Positions 9,720-18,564 of a stretch of 18,564 nt of DNA are shown piece after piece. The DNA is from Neocallimastix lanati (nom. inval.). Taxonomy: Eukaryota; Neocallimastigomycota; Neocallimastigomycetes; Neocallimastigales; Neocallimastigaceae. The notes beneath the pieces are model-generated. The model was not told the DNA's origin. It did not search any database and saw only the letters and a program-made list of their open reading frames with translations. Each line of letters starts with the position of its first letter. Positions within the stretch are counted from its first letter, which is position 1. The stretch covers positions 1 to 18,564 of the forward strand of contig JACVTC010000564.1 of the NCBI GenBank assembly GCA_016946835.1, in the 5' to 3' direction. Position numbers and translations under genes: made by a program.

Positions 9720-10519
9720 TGAACAGCTTCAACAACAAATAATGTCAAGCAATTAATATGAAATAAAATTTTAATAAATGCTATTAGAAATTTTATTTCC
9801 ATAAAAAGAAAAAAAAAATAGGAGATATTTTTTTATTATTATATATTTTTTATAATTTTGTTATTTATTTATTTTTTTTCTCCTTACATGTAGGAAAATA
9901 AATCACTGAATGGAAAGAATTATAATATGTAGCAATTTTAAAAATTTTTATAAAAAAACTACAATTATACACCATTACCAATAATGAATTTTTATATCAT
10001 AAATGTGACGTATTTTATAATATCTTAATATTACAAATTTAGTTAGAATTCTACGCTATCTTAAAATTTTGTATAATTTGAGTTAAATATATAAATAATA
10101 AAATATTTTCTTGTTAATATTGAAGAATTAATTCATTCTAAGCAATGATTTGAATATATGACAATTTATTTCAAAGCAAAACAAAAAAATTCTGAATTAT
10201 GTTATACGTATGCCACAACAAATTATTTAATGAAGTCTTTCAAATATTCATTTTTCTTTATAAAATATTTTTAACATCTTTTTTTTTTTTTTTTAATAAT
10301 TCTCATAATTAAACTATTTGTACAAAAGTTAAAACTTACTTTATAATATGTGACAAAAAATATTTTAAATCAATAAATTATATATTAAATATTTATGAAG
10401 TTTTATTAAAATATACTATTATACTATTGTATTAATATATATTAATATATTAATAAGCTAATATATTAAAAAAAATTATACAAATAGTATATAAAAATAG
10501 TAAAAGATTTATTTATACA
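9098..10519. other. AT-rich stretch without a recognisable gene
   Basis: Long homopolymers become sparse after about 9.1 kb. A TAA/ATA-type tract lies at about 9565-9715 with a repeated AAGTAATAATAATCATAATAA unit (near 9580 and 9621). The minus-strand frame at 9617-9802 runs over that tract and is Ile/Leu-rich low complexity, so it is not called. Confidence 0.75.
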
Positions 10520-11080
10520 TTTATTTATCTATTTGTTTATTGTTATTTATAATATTATTTATTTATTATTTATATATTTATTTTAGATTTATTATTTTTT
10601 TATTCAATTATTTATTATTTATTATTTATTATTTATTATTCAATTATTTATTATTTATTATTTATTATTTATTATTCAATTATTTATTATTTATTATTTA
10701 TTATTTATTATTCAATTATTTATTTTTATTATTTATTATTATTTATTATTTATTATTTATTATTTATTATTCTTTATATTTAATTATTTATTATTTATTA
10801 TTCTTTATATTTAATTATTTACTATTTTTTATTATTTATTATTTATTATTTATTATTCTTTATATTTAATTATTTATTATTTATTAATAAATACTCTTTT
10901 TATTATTTATTATTTATTATTTATTATTATTTATTTATTATTATTTATTATTTATTATTATTTATTATTTATTATTTATTATTTATTATTTATTATTTAT
11001 TATTTATTATTATTTATTATTTATTATTTATTATTATTTATTATATTTATTATCTATTATTCATGATTATTTATTTTTTT
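10520..11080. repeat. TTATTTA-type satellite with higher-order periods
   Basis: About 0.55 kb built almost only from TTATTTA/TTATT units. Within it, a variant unit with CAATTA recurs at exactly 36-base intervals (C at 10605, 10641, 10677 and 10713). A second variant, CTTTATATTTAATTA, recurs at about 10772, 10803 and 10858. The 109-residue plus-strand frame at 10540-10869 is just this array read through in one phase (Leu/Ile/Tyr/Phe/Asn) and is not a gene. Confidence 0.95.
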
Positions 11081-13910
11081 CTTATTTATTGATTTACTTT
11101 TATAAAAACAAAATGCTATTAAGAAGACAATAAAACATAGTTCAATAATATACATTTTTAAAATATATTTCTACTTTTTTTTTTTTATACAACTAATCAT
11201 ATGTTATTACTACTAATATAAATGACTGGAGTGCTAATTTAAATTTGTTTTAAAATTTAAAAAAATATATTTATTTATAAATAGTAGACGACTACCATGA
11301 TATTATTCAAACTTTAAATAATAATAAATATTAAAATTAATAATTTTAAATATTCCATTCAATATATTTATATTAATTCTAATAAAAATATAATTTATAC
11401 AATATATTTCATGATTAAATAATTAATCTATGTTAATATAGTATATATTAACAATAGATCAAATAAAATATGTATATATATGTAAAAATATATAAAAAAA
11501 ATAATCTCCTATTGATTAAATGGATTTATCATTTAACTAATTAAATATTAATTTATTTTTATTTGTTTTGTAAAAGATATTATTCCCATGAGCATCATGT
11601 GATAATATTAATTCGTTATTTTTATGTAACTTAATTAACACAATTAATTGTTTATTATATAAGGTTCTTTAGATAAAAAGTAAAAAAAAAAAAAAAATGG
11701 TGGATTTATTATTATTGACTAGGATTTTTCAACATTTAAAAAGTTTTAGCTAAAATATCAATTTTATACTATATATTTAAAATAAAAGAATATCAAAATG
11801 AAAATAATATCTTATTATATAATTAAATAGAAAATATATGAATATATAAATATTTTTAACTTTCTTTAGGCTTAGAAATAAAGTTCTTTTTAAAATAATA
11901 ATAAAAAATGTCCTCCTTTTATTACAAAAAGGGACTAATATTATTCCATATAATTCATATTAGATAATATATTTTAATTCAAATATAATAAATAATAAAA
12001 AAAAAATTCCATATAATTTCCATCATCAGAACAATTATAAAAATATATACAGTGCTACATATGACAATATAACTTCATATATTATATTTCAGTTGATTTA
12101 TTTTAATGACAATAATAAGACAATAAACAGGAATACTAATAGTAAAATAAAAAGAAAACTTAATACTTTATGCTTTATATTCATTATTAGTATTTATATG
12201 ATGAATATTTCAATTTAAATATAAGTTCATATATTTTATTTAGTATAAAAAAAAATTTTTAGAAATAATTAATTTGAAATTTTAATTTAATAAAAATAAT
12301 TAACATCAGCAAATATAATAATAATAATAATTATTATAATAACAATAAAAAATAATAATAATTAATTATTGATGGTATTACTAATAATAGTAGTTGATTA
12401 ATAACATAAAATATTAAATATATATATATATTTTTTTATTTTGATTGTTTTTTAATAATGACATATATAGAAATTTTATTTAATTATTTTTTTTTTTTTT
12501 ACTTTAATTAAATTCTAAATAAATATATACTAAATTTATCAAATAAATAATATTAATAAATAAATAAATAAACTAATAAATACAAAATACATTGAAATAA
12601 TATTAATAAACAAATAAATGCTTAATTTATTAATTAATTAAAATAATAAATAATAAATAAATAATTAAATATATATATATATTACTATATATATAGTAAT
12701 CATTGAATAAAATAATAATAAAATTTGTGGATAATAAAACATTTTTGATTTAAAATGTTAATTATTCGTAAGTAATTTCTATTTATGTGGTTATATTATG
12801 TATTACAGTTAACAATTATATATATTTCCTTTTTTTCTTTTTATTTCCTTTTTTTTTTCAATACTTTCATATATATGTATGTTAGTAGAATAGATATACT
12901 TTTAAGATTTTAATATAAAATAGAATTATCTATAAACATAAATGGTTAATTTATTACAATAATTTGGATATTTTTTATTTAAAAAGAAGAATGAAATAAA
13001 ATAAAGATAAATATTATATTTTTAATTTGAATAGTAAATATGAATATGAATGATGCCTTTTTTTTTTTTATAATCCTTTTAATATATATATAAATTTATT
13101 AATTCTATTTTATGTTATTATAATAGATAAAACTCATAATTAATGTAATAATATATATAATATATATTATTATAATTTAATTCATTCTAAAAAATAATGT
13201 TGTAGTCAGTATTTTTATAATTCTTTTGACTTAACATAATTATCATATTATAGTCTATAATAAATTAAATTTATTAAAAGATATATTAATATAATTAATT
13301 TCATCCATATTAATAAAGTTCCAACTTTAAATTTCTATTCATTGATACTATTATGACTTTTTAGTTTAACCATATAAAGAAATATAATAAGCCAAAAATT
13401 AATATATTTTATGGTGTTTATCGTGAAATTTCATTTTTTATATAAACGGCAATAATATGTTTTTTATGTATTTACTTATTTATTTTTTAATTGATTTTTA
13501 TATATTTTGACAATTAATTAATTTAAATATTATAATGATAAAAGTAATATATTGCAGTATATTAAAAATATGGTAATTACATATAAAAATTTAATTAATT
13601 TAAAATAATATTAAAAAATAACTTTATTTTACTGTTATTATTATTAGTTATAAGAAGAGGTATAAAAAAAAAAAAGGAGTACAAATGAACAGTAAAATTA
13701 TGGATATATAAAAAAAAAATATTATATTTTTACAAATACATATATATTATTTATAATGATAATGAAATTTTATATGATCCATAGAATTTCTTTAATAGTT
13801 TTTAAAATATATATATATATATATTTACTTCTAAATAATTGTTTTATTTTTAAATTATCTCTTATAACAAGATCTATTATGAATTTAAAGTACTAAATAT
13901 TTAATTCTAT

Positions 13911-13941
<31 letters not shown>

Positions 13942-14231
13942 TTAATATTTTAATTTTTTTATTAATTATGATTACTTTATATATATATATATATTATTTT
14001 TCATCAATTACAACAACAAAAAAAAAAAAATAATGATTGAATAACTATTGTTGGTATATTTCAATAATGTAAAAAGTATAAAATATAATCTTAATTATAA
14101 TTCCAATAAAATATAGCAAAATTTCTAATAACATAACGAGAATGATTCCTTTAATTGTTGATAAACATGTTTATTTTTTATTAAATTTTTTTTATTAATT
14201 TTTTAATTATACTATTAATAGAAAGTATTTA

Positions 14232-14262
<31 letters not shown>

Positions 14263-14340
14263 TATTAAATAAAAAAAAAATATTAAAGAAATTATATGAA
14301 TTATAAAAATTTTATTTGAAATAAATTTTTTATACTTTGT

Positions 14341-14342
<2 letters not shown>
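11081..14342. other. AT-rich stretch without a recognisable gene
   Basis: No frame on either strand reads like protein for more than a few residues. It contains a perfect 20-base palindrome (12681-12700), a (TTTA)n run at about 13907-13942, an (ATT)n run at about 14233-14265, and scattered AT runs. G+C stays very low and even. Confidence 0.8.
12681..12700. repeat. Perfect 20-base palindrome
   Basis: ATTACTATAT is followed directly by its reverse complement ATATAGTAAT, with no spacer. AT-rich palindromes arise easily in such DNA, but the non-alternating ends make this one more than an AT run. Confidence 0.85.

Positions 14343-14380
<38 letters not shown>
14343..14380. repeat. 38-base poly-T homopolymer
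   Basis: Uninterrupted run of 38 T, the same length as the run at 4700-4737. It is isolated among few other long homopolymers in this half of the window. Confidence 0.9.
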
Positions 14381-14387
<7 letters not shown>

Positions 14388-15416
14388 ATTGCTTTTTTAT
14401 TTTAATGATCAGAATTACTGATTCTTTATTTAAATTAATTTCATTAATTTCTATATTTAATTATTGTAAAATTATTGTTTCAATCAATAACTAAAGAATA
14501 AATAATTATATGCTTCCTTTTTTGTTTACAGAAAATATTAAATAAATAAATAGTAATAAATAATAATAATAATATAAAATAATTAAATAGTATAAATAAT
14601 AAATGATAAACATTACTAATTATTAATAATAATTAATAATTAGAGAAAAGCAATAATAATTAAAAATAATAATATAAAGTATTATCATCATAATCTCAAT
14701 TTCATTAATACTATCATAAAACTATTTACAATTATATTTATAATAGTGATAATATTATAAGAGTGATAATAATGTTTTAATGATAATAATAATATCAATA
14801 ATAATTAATTATTCATCAGATATAGTGTTTACCTCTTATTTATATATTAATTTAAATATTTATATGTAATAATTATTTTACTATTATATAGTTTATATTA
14901 AAGGAAATTAATTTAGAAAAAAATTTAAATTAATATTTTATGTTTCAAAACCTTAAAATTCTCTACAGAATCAATTCTATATATATATATTTATAATATT
15001 TTTTTTATATAAAAAAAAAATGATTAAGAACATACACAAAAAAAGAAAAGTAAACTATAATACATTATATATGTTATATGTTATATATTATAACTTTTTT
15101 TTTTTATAAAGTAAACTGATAATATATTATTATATAAATACTATTTATATTTATTTATTGATTACATATATAAAAGAATATTAATTTATATGAAACAAAT
15201 CTTTATTTTACACTATAAATACACACTTATTAAAAATGATAAAATAAATTTATTTTTTTTTTGAATGGACCGCTTTTTTTATCATTTCATTTTATAACAA
15301 AATTTAATAATACTTTGAGAATACTAAATATTTTTTTTTTGACAAACATTCTTCTTTTTCTCTTAATTATATATTAATGCCTCTTATAAATAAATTAATA
15401 TTTAGTATTATATACA

Positions 15417-15479
15417 ATTACTATTGTTAAGAATTATTTAAAAATTATTCTTAACATATTATATAATTAAAATAGTAAT
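15417..15479. repeat. 63-base broken inverted repeat
   Basis: The left arm is an 18-base block made of ATTACTATT (15417-15425) and GTTAAGAAT (15426-15434). The right side has the inner complement ATTCTTAAC (15447-15455) and the outer complement AATAGTAAT (15471-15479), split by a 15-base AT insertion. Both 9 bp arms match perfectly. It could be the relic of a small inverted-repeat element or a cruciform-forming site. Confidence 0.65.
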
Positions 15480-15920
15480 AATAAAAATTAATTTTTAATA
15501 ATAATTATAATGAAAAAATTACATTATGGCTTAGTAATATATAAGACGTTATTAAAAATGTTCAAGATACAATATAGTTAAATAACAAAATTCTATATTA
15601 GCAACTTCTGAACAGCAAATGTGTTACATTTAGGAAAGTTATATTTCTCAATGTGGCTTTTTTATTATTGTAATTTAACGCCATAAAATTTTTAATATAA
15701 ATACAATTATATAAATATTTAAATATGTTATTATTTTAAATATTTTTAAAAAATAAAAATACTTCATCACTTTATTTAACTAAAAAAGACAGAATAATTT
15801 ATATTTATTTATACATTTTAAATTATAATAATAACTAATAAATAATTAAATTATAAATAATTGTATATAATTATATAAATATTTTATTTTTTAATAACAT
15901 TTTATAATAAAAAAAAAATT

Positions 15921-16142
15921 GAATAATTAATCCTAATTTATTAAGAATAAAAAATTTTAATATATGATACTTTTTATATATTAAAAAATAAAAAATAAAA
16001 TATTTTCTTAAAGTAACTTTATAAATAAAGTGAATAATTAATACTAATTTATTCGGAATAAATAATTAATCGATATAAATACTAAATATATATATTTTTT
16101 TAAATATTAAAAAATAAGAATTTTTTTATAAAATACTTTTTA
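15921..16142. repeat. Diverged 111 bp tandem duplication
   Basis: GAATAATTAATCCTAATTTATT at 15921 recurs as a close variant at 16032. In both copies it is followed by GAATAA and, after about 30 bases of divergence, by an ATATTAAAAAATAA segment. The offset is 111 bases at the start. Substitutions and indels throughout show that the duplication is old. Confidence 0.6.
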
Positions 16143-16498
16143 TTAAAGAAAAAAAAATAAAAATTAATAATTAAAATATATTCATAATAAATGATAATTA
16201 ACTTAGTATTAATAATAAATTATATAAAAAAAAATTAAATCATGTATAAATAAGTGAAACTAATCGAGGAAAAGAACAATTTATTATTAACAATAAATTT
16301 AATTTTTCATCTAATAAAAAAGATAATTATATAGATGTACTAAATATCAAACTTTAAATTAAATGTTAAATCTTTCATTATATTAAACGATAAAAAGGAA
16401 ATTATATATATATTTAAATATCTTATTTTTAAAAAATATTTTACTTATATATATAATTTAAAGATTGATAAACCTTTTTTTTTATTTAGTAATAAAAA

Positions 16499-16500
<2 letters not shown>

Positions 16501-16532
<32 letters not shown>
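16501..16532. repeat. (AT)16 dinucleotide microsatellite
   Basis: Uninterrupted alternating AT ending in a T tract; the longest AT run in the window. Confidence 0.95.
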
Positions 16533-16540
<8 letters not shown>

Positions 16541-16988
16541 TAGAATAAGTATAAAAAAAAGAATAATATCAATAAAAAAAAAACTTTAACCCTTGCTTAA
16601 CATTATTTATTAAAATTTTTTATTTATTAATTTTATTTATTAAATTTTGAAACGCCATATTTTTCACCTCAAAATGACTAAAAAAAAAATAAACTATTAT
16701 TGGTTTAAAGTAATAAAAAAAGTGGAAATATTAATATTTTTATAAATATTCAAGCCACTTTTAATATAATATCATAAAATTATATATTAGTATATTTTAT
16801 AATGTATATAATATCTTAACTTTTATTCACATAAATCTCAATATTTAATATGCTTCAATCGAATTTTTTAGTCATATAGATTTTTTTATTATTTATTAAT
16901 ATATAAGATAGGAAATAATAATTTAGAAATACTATCCATATATTTAATCTGGTTATTCATGTTAAAAGAAAAAAAAAAATAATAAAAG
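16533..16988. other. AT-rich stretch beyond the 3' break of the copia relic
   Basis: On the minus strand this is where the integrase part of a copia pol gene should follow, but no protein-like frame is found after the stop at 16989-16991. The element is truncated or eroded here. A short patch near 16640-16675 (ATTAAATTTTGAAAC...TTTTCAC) resembles a segment inside the solo LTR (about 18020-18045). It may be a trace of a related LTR. Confidence 0.6.
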
Positions 16989-17609
16989 TTACTTTTGATA
17001 CTTTTGATATATAATCCTATCACCAGCATGGTTATATATAATTGCATAAGGCTTATTATATGAATTGTTAAATAGTATTTTATAATTTTGTTGGATTAGT
17101 TTACAAACAGACAATAAGTTTTTATCTACTCTTTTGGAGTAATATACATCATTTATAGTAATTTTAAAGTCATTGATAAAACCATCATATGTCCTAATGT
17201 AGTTGACTATGAATGATTCGTTGTTTGCTAGGTAAATTCTTTCATGGCAATATCTTATAATGGTTAATAAATTTTAATTGTTTGTGATATTTATTGAAGC
17301 TCCTGAAACGATTATCCAACAGGTAAAATAATTAACTGACGAATGATTGCCATTTTTATTACTTTGAAAATTGATATTATTTATTTCATTCTCACGTTCA
17401 GTGTTGTAGTCGTTGGAGAATGCATCAGCATATCTTGTATTATAATTATCTCTTTTTTGTGTTAGGTTTAAATAATTTCTATTCCCCTTTTTATTTTTTA
17501 ATTTTTTTGAATTGTCCTTATTGTAGTTATTAAATCCCTTTCGTTTATTAAATTTGGTTTTTTTTCTTAATTGGCATTCGTAAAATAGTGGCCAATTTTA
17601 TTGCAGTAG
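16989..17609 (-). pseudogene. Copia pol relic: zinc-knuckle C-terminal part and aspartic protease
   Basis: The first minus-strand frame (17609 to about 17577) gives YCNKIGHYFTN, the C-x3-GH part of a CCHC zinc knuckle. A one-base deletion at about 17576-17578 then shifts the frame, and the final knuckle Cys appears in the new frame (TGC at 17576-17574). A basic linker follows, then WIIVSGASINIT at about 17318-17283. This corresponds to the copia protease motif W-x-x-D-S-G-A-S-x-x-(I/M)-T, but the catalytic Asp codon (17309-17307) is GTT, Val. TAA at 17276-17274 interrupts the frame. Downstream, about 17155-17060 reads NDVYYSKRVDKNLLSVCKL, matching the conserved protease-end block (V-x-Y-x-P-x-x-x-x-N-L-L-S-V-x-x-L) that precedes the GAG-pre-integrase domain. 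The frame ends at TAA 16991-16989. The protease would cleave the gag-pol polyprotein, but with these lesions it cannot work. Confidence 0.85.
17605..17609. repeat. Target-site duplication, left copy (AGTAG)
   Basis: AGTAG directly abuts the TG end of the inserted LTR and is repeated exactly at 18303-18307. Five bases is the usual target duplication of Ty1/copia and many other LTR elements. Confidence 0.9.
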
Positions 17610-18302
17610 TGTAAAGGAAAACACTAAAATAGATTACAATAACAAAATACAATAAATTTTATTTTATTAAAAATTTTTTTATTAAAATATATTTTATTAA
17701 TATTTAATAGTTATTTGTTAAATAACAATTACATCAAGAAAAAAAGTGAAAAGCTTCTTCTATTTATACTTTTCCTAAATACATTGATAATATATTATTT
17801 TATTTAAATTACATATATTTTAATATAAAACTATCCTAATGAATTTTATTAAATAATAAATTAATAAACTATAGCTAAATTTAGAAAAATATAATTATTA
17901 ATTAAACTAAATACTAAATAATTAAAATTAAGTACATTTATTATCTATTTATTATTTAATATTATAAGTAAAGTCTTTATTTATTTTCGATTTAAAAACA
18001 ATGTTAAAGGAGTCATGATTAAATTTTGAAACTTAATTTTCACAAAATAAATTATTAATTTATTTTGTTTTAAACTTTAATTCATTTAAATTATTTTACA
18101 ACAATAATTTTCTCAGAATTAAATTTTATAAAAATTATTACATTAAAAATTTATCTTGTGGCTTAAGAATATAATTCAAAATTTTAGTTCATATGATTTA
18201 TTTACTTTGTTTATTATTTTATAAATCAAATAATTTACATTTTTGAATTACACAAGAAAAATTTTTAATTTAAAATGTGATTGGGATAATCACATCTTTA
18301 CA
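17610..18302. mobile_element. Solo LTR (693 bp) inserted in the copia zinc-knuckle codons
   Basis: The segment starts TGTAAAG and ends CTTTACA, giving 7 bp terminal inverted repeats with the canonical TG...CA of LTRs. It is flanked by perfect 5 bp duplications AGTAG (17605-17609 and 18303-18307). It has no open frame of note and no internal retroelement genes, so it is a solo LTR left by LTR-LTR recombination. Deleting it with one AGTAG copy joins minus-strand codons TGT AAC TAC to TGC AAT AAA, giving RCNYCNKIGH in frame and recreating the knuckle. This is independent proof of the exact borders. Orientation is uncertain. The hairpin near the right end resembles the palindromic start seen in many copia LTR 5' ends, which would put the LTR on the minus strand. 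The intact duplications suggest it inserted more recently than the host element. Confidence 0.93.
18275..18295. promoter_or_regulatory. Hairpin near LTR terminus
   Basis: ATGTGATT (18275-18282) and AATCACAT (18288-18295) are perfect 8 bp inverted copies around a 5-base loop, ending 7 bases inside the right LTR edge. Palindromes next to the TG terminus are common in copia LTRs. A role in transcription or integrase recognition is inference. Confidence 0.55.
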
Positions 18303-18564
18303 AGTAGTTACATCTTCCATTTTTCCTTTTTTCTTTAGAATGTTTGTTGCTTTTCTTTTGTTTGGATCTTTGGTTTTTATTTATATTGAAAATAATATTT
18401 TTATTTGTAGAGATGTTACTGCTTGTTTCCTTTAGATTTGAAAGATTTATTTCAGGAATGACTTTTTTTACGTAGTTGCAGCATTTTTTCCAGTTGTCAA
18501 ATTGAAACACATTTATCCATCGAAGGTCTGATGGAAGGCATCTATTCAGGATTCCTAATTTCGA
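18298..18564 (-). pseudogene. Copia gag C-terminal fragment, 5' cut by window edge and 3' by LTR
   Basis: The minus-strand frame is open from the window edge (18564) for 88 codons to a stop at 18300-18298; the last codon and the stop come from the LTR. ATG at 18510 is internal: residues upstream of it (SKLGILNRCLPSDLRWINV) are in the same frame and protein-like, so the gene started further out. It contains the block FQFDNWKKCCNYVKKVIPEINL, typical in character of the alpha-helical gag C-terminal region, then a Ser/Asn/Lys-rich basic tail (KHSKEKRKNGRC). The tail ends on the first Cys of the zinc knuckle (TGT 18312-18310), whose remainder lies across the LTR at 17604 and below. Gag would form the virus-like particle and bind element RNA through the knuckle. 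Confidence 0.8.
18303..18307. repeat. Target-site duplication, right copy (AGTAG)
   Basis: Exact repeat of 17605-17609, directly abutting the CA end of the solo LTR. In the host frame it covers parts of the Asn and Tyr codons and the first base of the second Cys codon of the zinc knuckle. Confidence 0.9.

Larger units (their letters stand above)
14381..16500. other. AT-rich stretch without a recognisable gene
   Basis: No protein-like frame was seen. It holds the broken inverted repeat at 15417-15479 and the decayed duplication at 15921-16142. Small higher-G+C patches (for example 15598-15660) do not extend into an open frame. Confidence 0.75.
16989..18564 (-). mobile_element. Degenerate Ty1/copia-type retrotransposon fragment (host of nested LTR)
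   Basis: The minus strand encodes, in order from the right edge, a gag C-terminal part (18564-18310), a CCHC zinc knuckle, a basic Lys/Asn-rich linker, a protease active-site region and the protease C-terminal block (ending 16989). This order is that of Ty1/copia gag-pol. The 5' part lies beyond the window. The integrase, reverse transcriptase and RNase H parts are absent on the 3' side. The knuckle is interrupted by the solo LTR at 17610-18302; without that insert and one duplication copy the fragment is 878 bases. It carries an in-frame stop, a one-base deletion and a missing catalytic residue, so it is dead. Confidence 0.85.

Noticed and set aside
9617-9802. 61-residue minus-strand frame
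   Set aside because: Mostly a translated TAA-type repeat (Ile/Leu runs).
10540-10869. 109-residue open frame
   Set aside because: It is the TTATTTA satellite read in one phase; the composition is almost only Leu, Ile, Tyr, Phe and Asn.
17610-18302. Intron reading: on the minus strand the insert has GTAAAG near its start and TTTTAG near its end, like splice sites
   Set aside because: Splicing at those sites joins the wrong phase, whereas excision at TG...CA with one AGTAG copy restores the knuckle exactly. The inverted repeats and target duplication fit an LTR.
17610-18302. MITE or DNA transposon interpretation of the insert
   Set aside because: Terminal inverted repeats stop after 7 bp, the ends are TG...CA and the duplication is 5 bp, all typical of LTRs; no longer inverted repeat was found.
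1-18564. tRNA, rRNA, CRISPR array, bacterial operon signals
   Set aside because: No T-loop GTTCRA-type core with pairing arms, no rRNA-like G+C block, no repeat-spacer array, and composition and retroelement content are eukaryotic.

Overview
This 18.6 kb window is extremely A+T-rich eukaryotic DNA. Whole 60-base lines contain no G or C (for example 10921-10980). It is full of poly-A/poly-T tracts up to 38 bases and of AT, ATT, TTTA, TTTTA and TTTTATA repeats. No intact protein-coding gene is visible, and nearly every open frame is a low-complexity artefact of the base composition. This composition, together with short coding relics and a Ty1/copia retroelement, fits an anaerobic gut fungus (Neocallimastigomycota) best. 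A dictyostelid or another AT-extreme protist cannot be excluded from sequence alone.

Right end (16989-18564): the only securely identified element. On the minus strand lies a decayed Ty1/copia-type gag-pol fragment. It shows a gag C-terminus, a CCHC zinc knuckle, a basic linker, an aspartic-protease active-site region whose catalytic Asp is replaced by Val, and the conserved protease C-terminal block. Its zinc knuckle is split by a 693 bp insertion (17610-18302) that begins TG, ends CA, has 7 bp terminal inverted repeats (TGTAAAG/CTTTACA) and is flanked by a perfect 5 bp duplication AGTAG. This is a solo LTR. Removing it with one duplication copy restores the knuckle reading frame.

Left half (about 1.7-9.1 kb): islands of higher G+C carry short stretches that read like protein but are broken by stops, frame changes and T/A tracts. 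They lie at 1709-1926, 3759-4327, 7679-8243 and 8791-9097. The 7679-8243 island faintly resembles the V-ATPase assembly factor VMA21; the others are unrecognised. A 58-base island at 6803-6860 (31 G+C by count) stands alone in this DNA and may be an RNA gene remnant or an exon relic. Long homopolymers are dense here.

Middle and right intergenic part (about 9.1-17 kb): almost featureless AT DNA with fewer long homopolymers. It holds a 0.5 kb TTATTTA-type satellite with a 36 bp higher-order period, a decayed 111 bp tandem duplication, and several palindromes or inverted repeats. There are no convincing genes, tRNAs or rRNAs. No genes here work together; the window reads as intergenic or relic DNA next to a nested retrotransposon.
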